This document shows positions 5,168 to 5,882 of a stretch of DNA of 5,882 bases, one piece after another. The stretch comes from an uncultured Kiloniellales bacterium (GTDB lineage Bacteria; Pseudomonadota; Alphaproteobacteria; Kiloniellales; JAKSDN01): positions 1 to 5,882 of the forward strand of contig CAMYMY010000243.1 of the NCBI GenBank assembly GCA_947259625.1, given 5' to 3'. The notes below the pieces were generated by a model that was not told the DNA's origin, made no database searches, and saw only the letters and a program-made list of their open reading frames with translations. Every line of letters begins with the position of its first letter. Position 1 is the stretch's first letter. The translations under genes were made by a program, and so were the position numbers.

Positions 5168-5585
5168 ATGCTTCCGTCGTGCCGGGGGATTCTTGGACGA
5201 CGAATCGGGGGCGGCCGGGACTGAGTACATCCTGATCGCGGCAATCGTGTCCTTTGCGGCCTTTACCGCTTTCAGCATCCTGGAGAGGAATTGGACCGGT
5301 GCCGGCGTGTTTCAAGCACGGGACCTGGTAGTTCTCATCGGAGGATGGGCGCCCGGCGAATTCGCGCGATTCGGTTCCCCGCCGTCTTGCTGGCGTGGGT
5401 CCGCCCGGCTATGGTGTGTCCGCCGGAGATGGGGACTGAACGTGGACGAGGATTGTCGGAACCGTGGTACGCATTGCATTGGCGCTGGCGCTTGTGCTCA
5501 TGGGCTGGTGCGGACCAGTTCGCGCAGAAGGCTTCGAGGCCGGCCTGCGCGCCTTCAGGGCCGGCGAACCCGACCGTGCCCGTGA
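5168..5585 (+). pseudogene. Flp/type IVb pilin-like gene, frame-disrupted
   Basis: ATG 5168 has an excellent ribosome-binding site (GGGAGG, 5157-5162, 5 bases away), but its frame stops at 5222-5224 after 18 codons. The neighbouring frame, open from 5145 to the stop at 5583-5585, encodes DDESGAAGTEYILIAAIVSF. That is a typical Flp prepilin region: cleavage after Gly in SG|AAGTEY, Glu +5, Tyr +6, then a hydrophobic helix to about 5282. The only start in that frame is TTG 5193, which would cut away most of the leader. Removing one G from the G5 run at 5184-5188 gives MLPSCRGFLDDESGAAG, a normal Flp leader. The 3' end also looks lost: no stop occurs near the usual pilin length of about 55-65 aa, and the frame runs about 120 bases into the next gene. 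It could be a pseudogene, a sequencing error, or a gene with frameshifted expression. The exact end is uncertain. Confidence 0.5.
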
Positions 5586-5882
5586 CATCTGGTTGCCCCT
5601 GGCCGAGGCAGGGGATGCAGCTGCGCAATACAGCCTGGGAAAACTTTTCGAGCACGGCGAGGGCCCTGTCCGGCAGGACTTGGTAAAGGCCGCCCAATGG
5701 TACCGGACCGCCGCGGCCCAGGGGCTCCCGGCCGCACAGAACAATCTGGGCCTGATGTATGCGCAGGGTCGCGGTGTCCCCACCGATCTGACCCGCGCGA
5801 TCGAGATCTGGCGTGCCGCAGCGCAGCAGGATTACCCTTGGGCCCAATACAATCTCGGACTGGCCTTTTTCCGCGGGCAGGG
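5464..5882 (+). CDS. secreted Sel1-like (tetratricopeptide-type) repeat protein, partial at window end
   Basis: The frame is open from 5440 to the window edge, and 139 codons are visible from GTG 5464. The first 21 residues, MVRIALALALVLMGWCGPVRA, form a signal peptide with a likely signal peptidase I cut after VRA. The Cys at 16 lacks a good lipobox. Sel1-like repeats follow: a first helix pair around 25-50, then GDAAAQYSLGKLFEHGEG (50-67) with KAAQWYRTAAAQG (75-87), then AAQNNLGLMYAQGRGV (90-105) with RAIEIWRAAAQQ (111-122), then AQYNLGLAFFRG (127-138) at the edge. Such proteins are alpha-helical scaffolds for protein-protein contacts, here probably periplasmic. No partner is identifiable. 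GTG is the only start giving a complete signal peptide; GAGGA (5448-5452) is 11 bases upstream. Confidence 0.88.
   Translation, partial: MVRIALALALVLMGWCGPVRAEGFEAGLRAFRAGEPDRARDIWLPLAEAGDAAAQYSLGKLFEHGEGPVRQDLVKAAQWYRTAAAQGLPAAQNNLGLMYAQGRGVPTDLTRAIEIWRAAAQQDYPWAQYNLGLAFFRGQ

Noticed and set aside
5291..5686. Plus-strand 131-codon frame, including a signal-like stretch from ATG 5345
   Set aside because: It overlaps the Sel1 gene by over 200 bases, has its SD-like GGAGG directly abutting the ATG, and matches no family.
5335..5847. Minus-strand open frames opposite the Sel1 gene
   Set aside because: The plus strand encodes a signal peptide and Sel1 repeats there, and the antisense frames show no motifs.

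Overview
The window looks like chromosomal DNA from a high-GC alphaproteobacterium, probably of the Rhodospirillales/Kiloniellales type. The glnB-glnA order, the GlnA and GlnB sequences and the strong G/C third-position bias point that way. The assignment rests on recalled family resemblance, not on a search.

Left part (1-1260): about 400 bases without a gene carry two kinds of intergenic repeat: a GC-rich hairpin element, and a CTCTGTG-type repeat family with a perfect 15-bp inverted repeat. A CPBP-family intramembrane protease gene follows on the plus strand. It converges on glnA, and a strong hairpin with a T-run oriented for glnA lies between them.

Centre (1268-4528, all minus strand): the transcription order is a class I/II aminotransferase, then glnB (PII signal protein), then glnA (glutamine synthetase I). 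Upstream of glnB is a near-consensus sigma-54 promoter, TGGCACG-N4-GTGCA. About 120-140 bp further upstream are two TGC-N11-GCA dyads exactly 20 bp apart, which look like tandem NtrC sites. This fits a nitrogen-controlled glnBA operon: NtrC-P and sigma-54 drive transcription, PII reports 2-oxoglutarate/glutamine status, and GlnA carries the adenylylation tyrosine.

Right part (4530-5882, plus strand): a tRNA-His(GUG) gene with its own good sigma-70 promoter, then about 360 bases without a gene. This gap holds a nested inverted-repeat structure, a very AT-rich island with four TTAA motifs at an exact 10-bp period, and a 15/16 match to the chromosomal ParB site parS. Next comes what looks like a broken Flp (type IVb) pilin gene. 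Its well-placed ATG is one base out of frame with a clear Flp prepilin cleavage motif, and removing one G from a G5 run restores the frame. The window ends inside a secreted Sel1-repeat protein gene.

The least ordinary part is 5030-5585. There a parS-like palindrome, a phased TTAA array (compare CtrA-type sites, which control pilin genes in Caulobacter) and a frame-disrupted Flp pilin lie within about 150 bases of each other.
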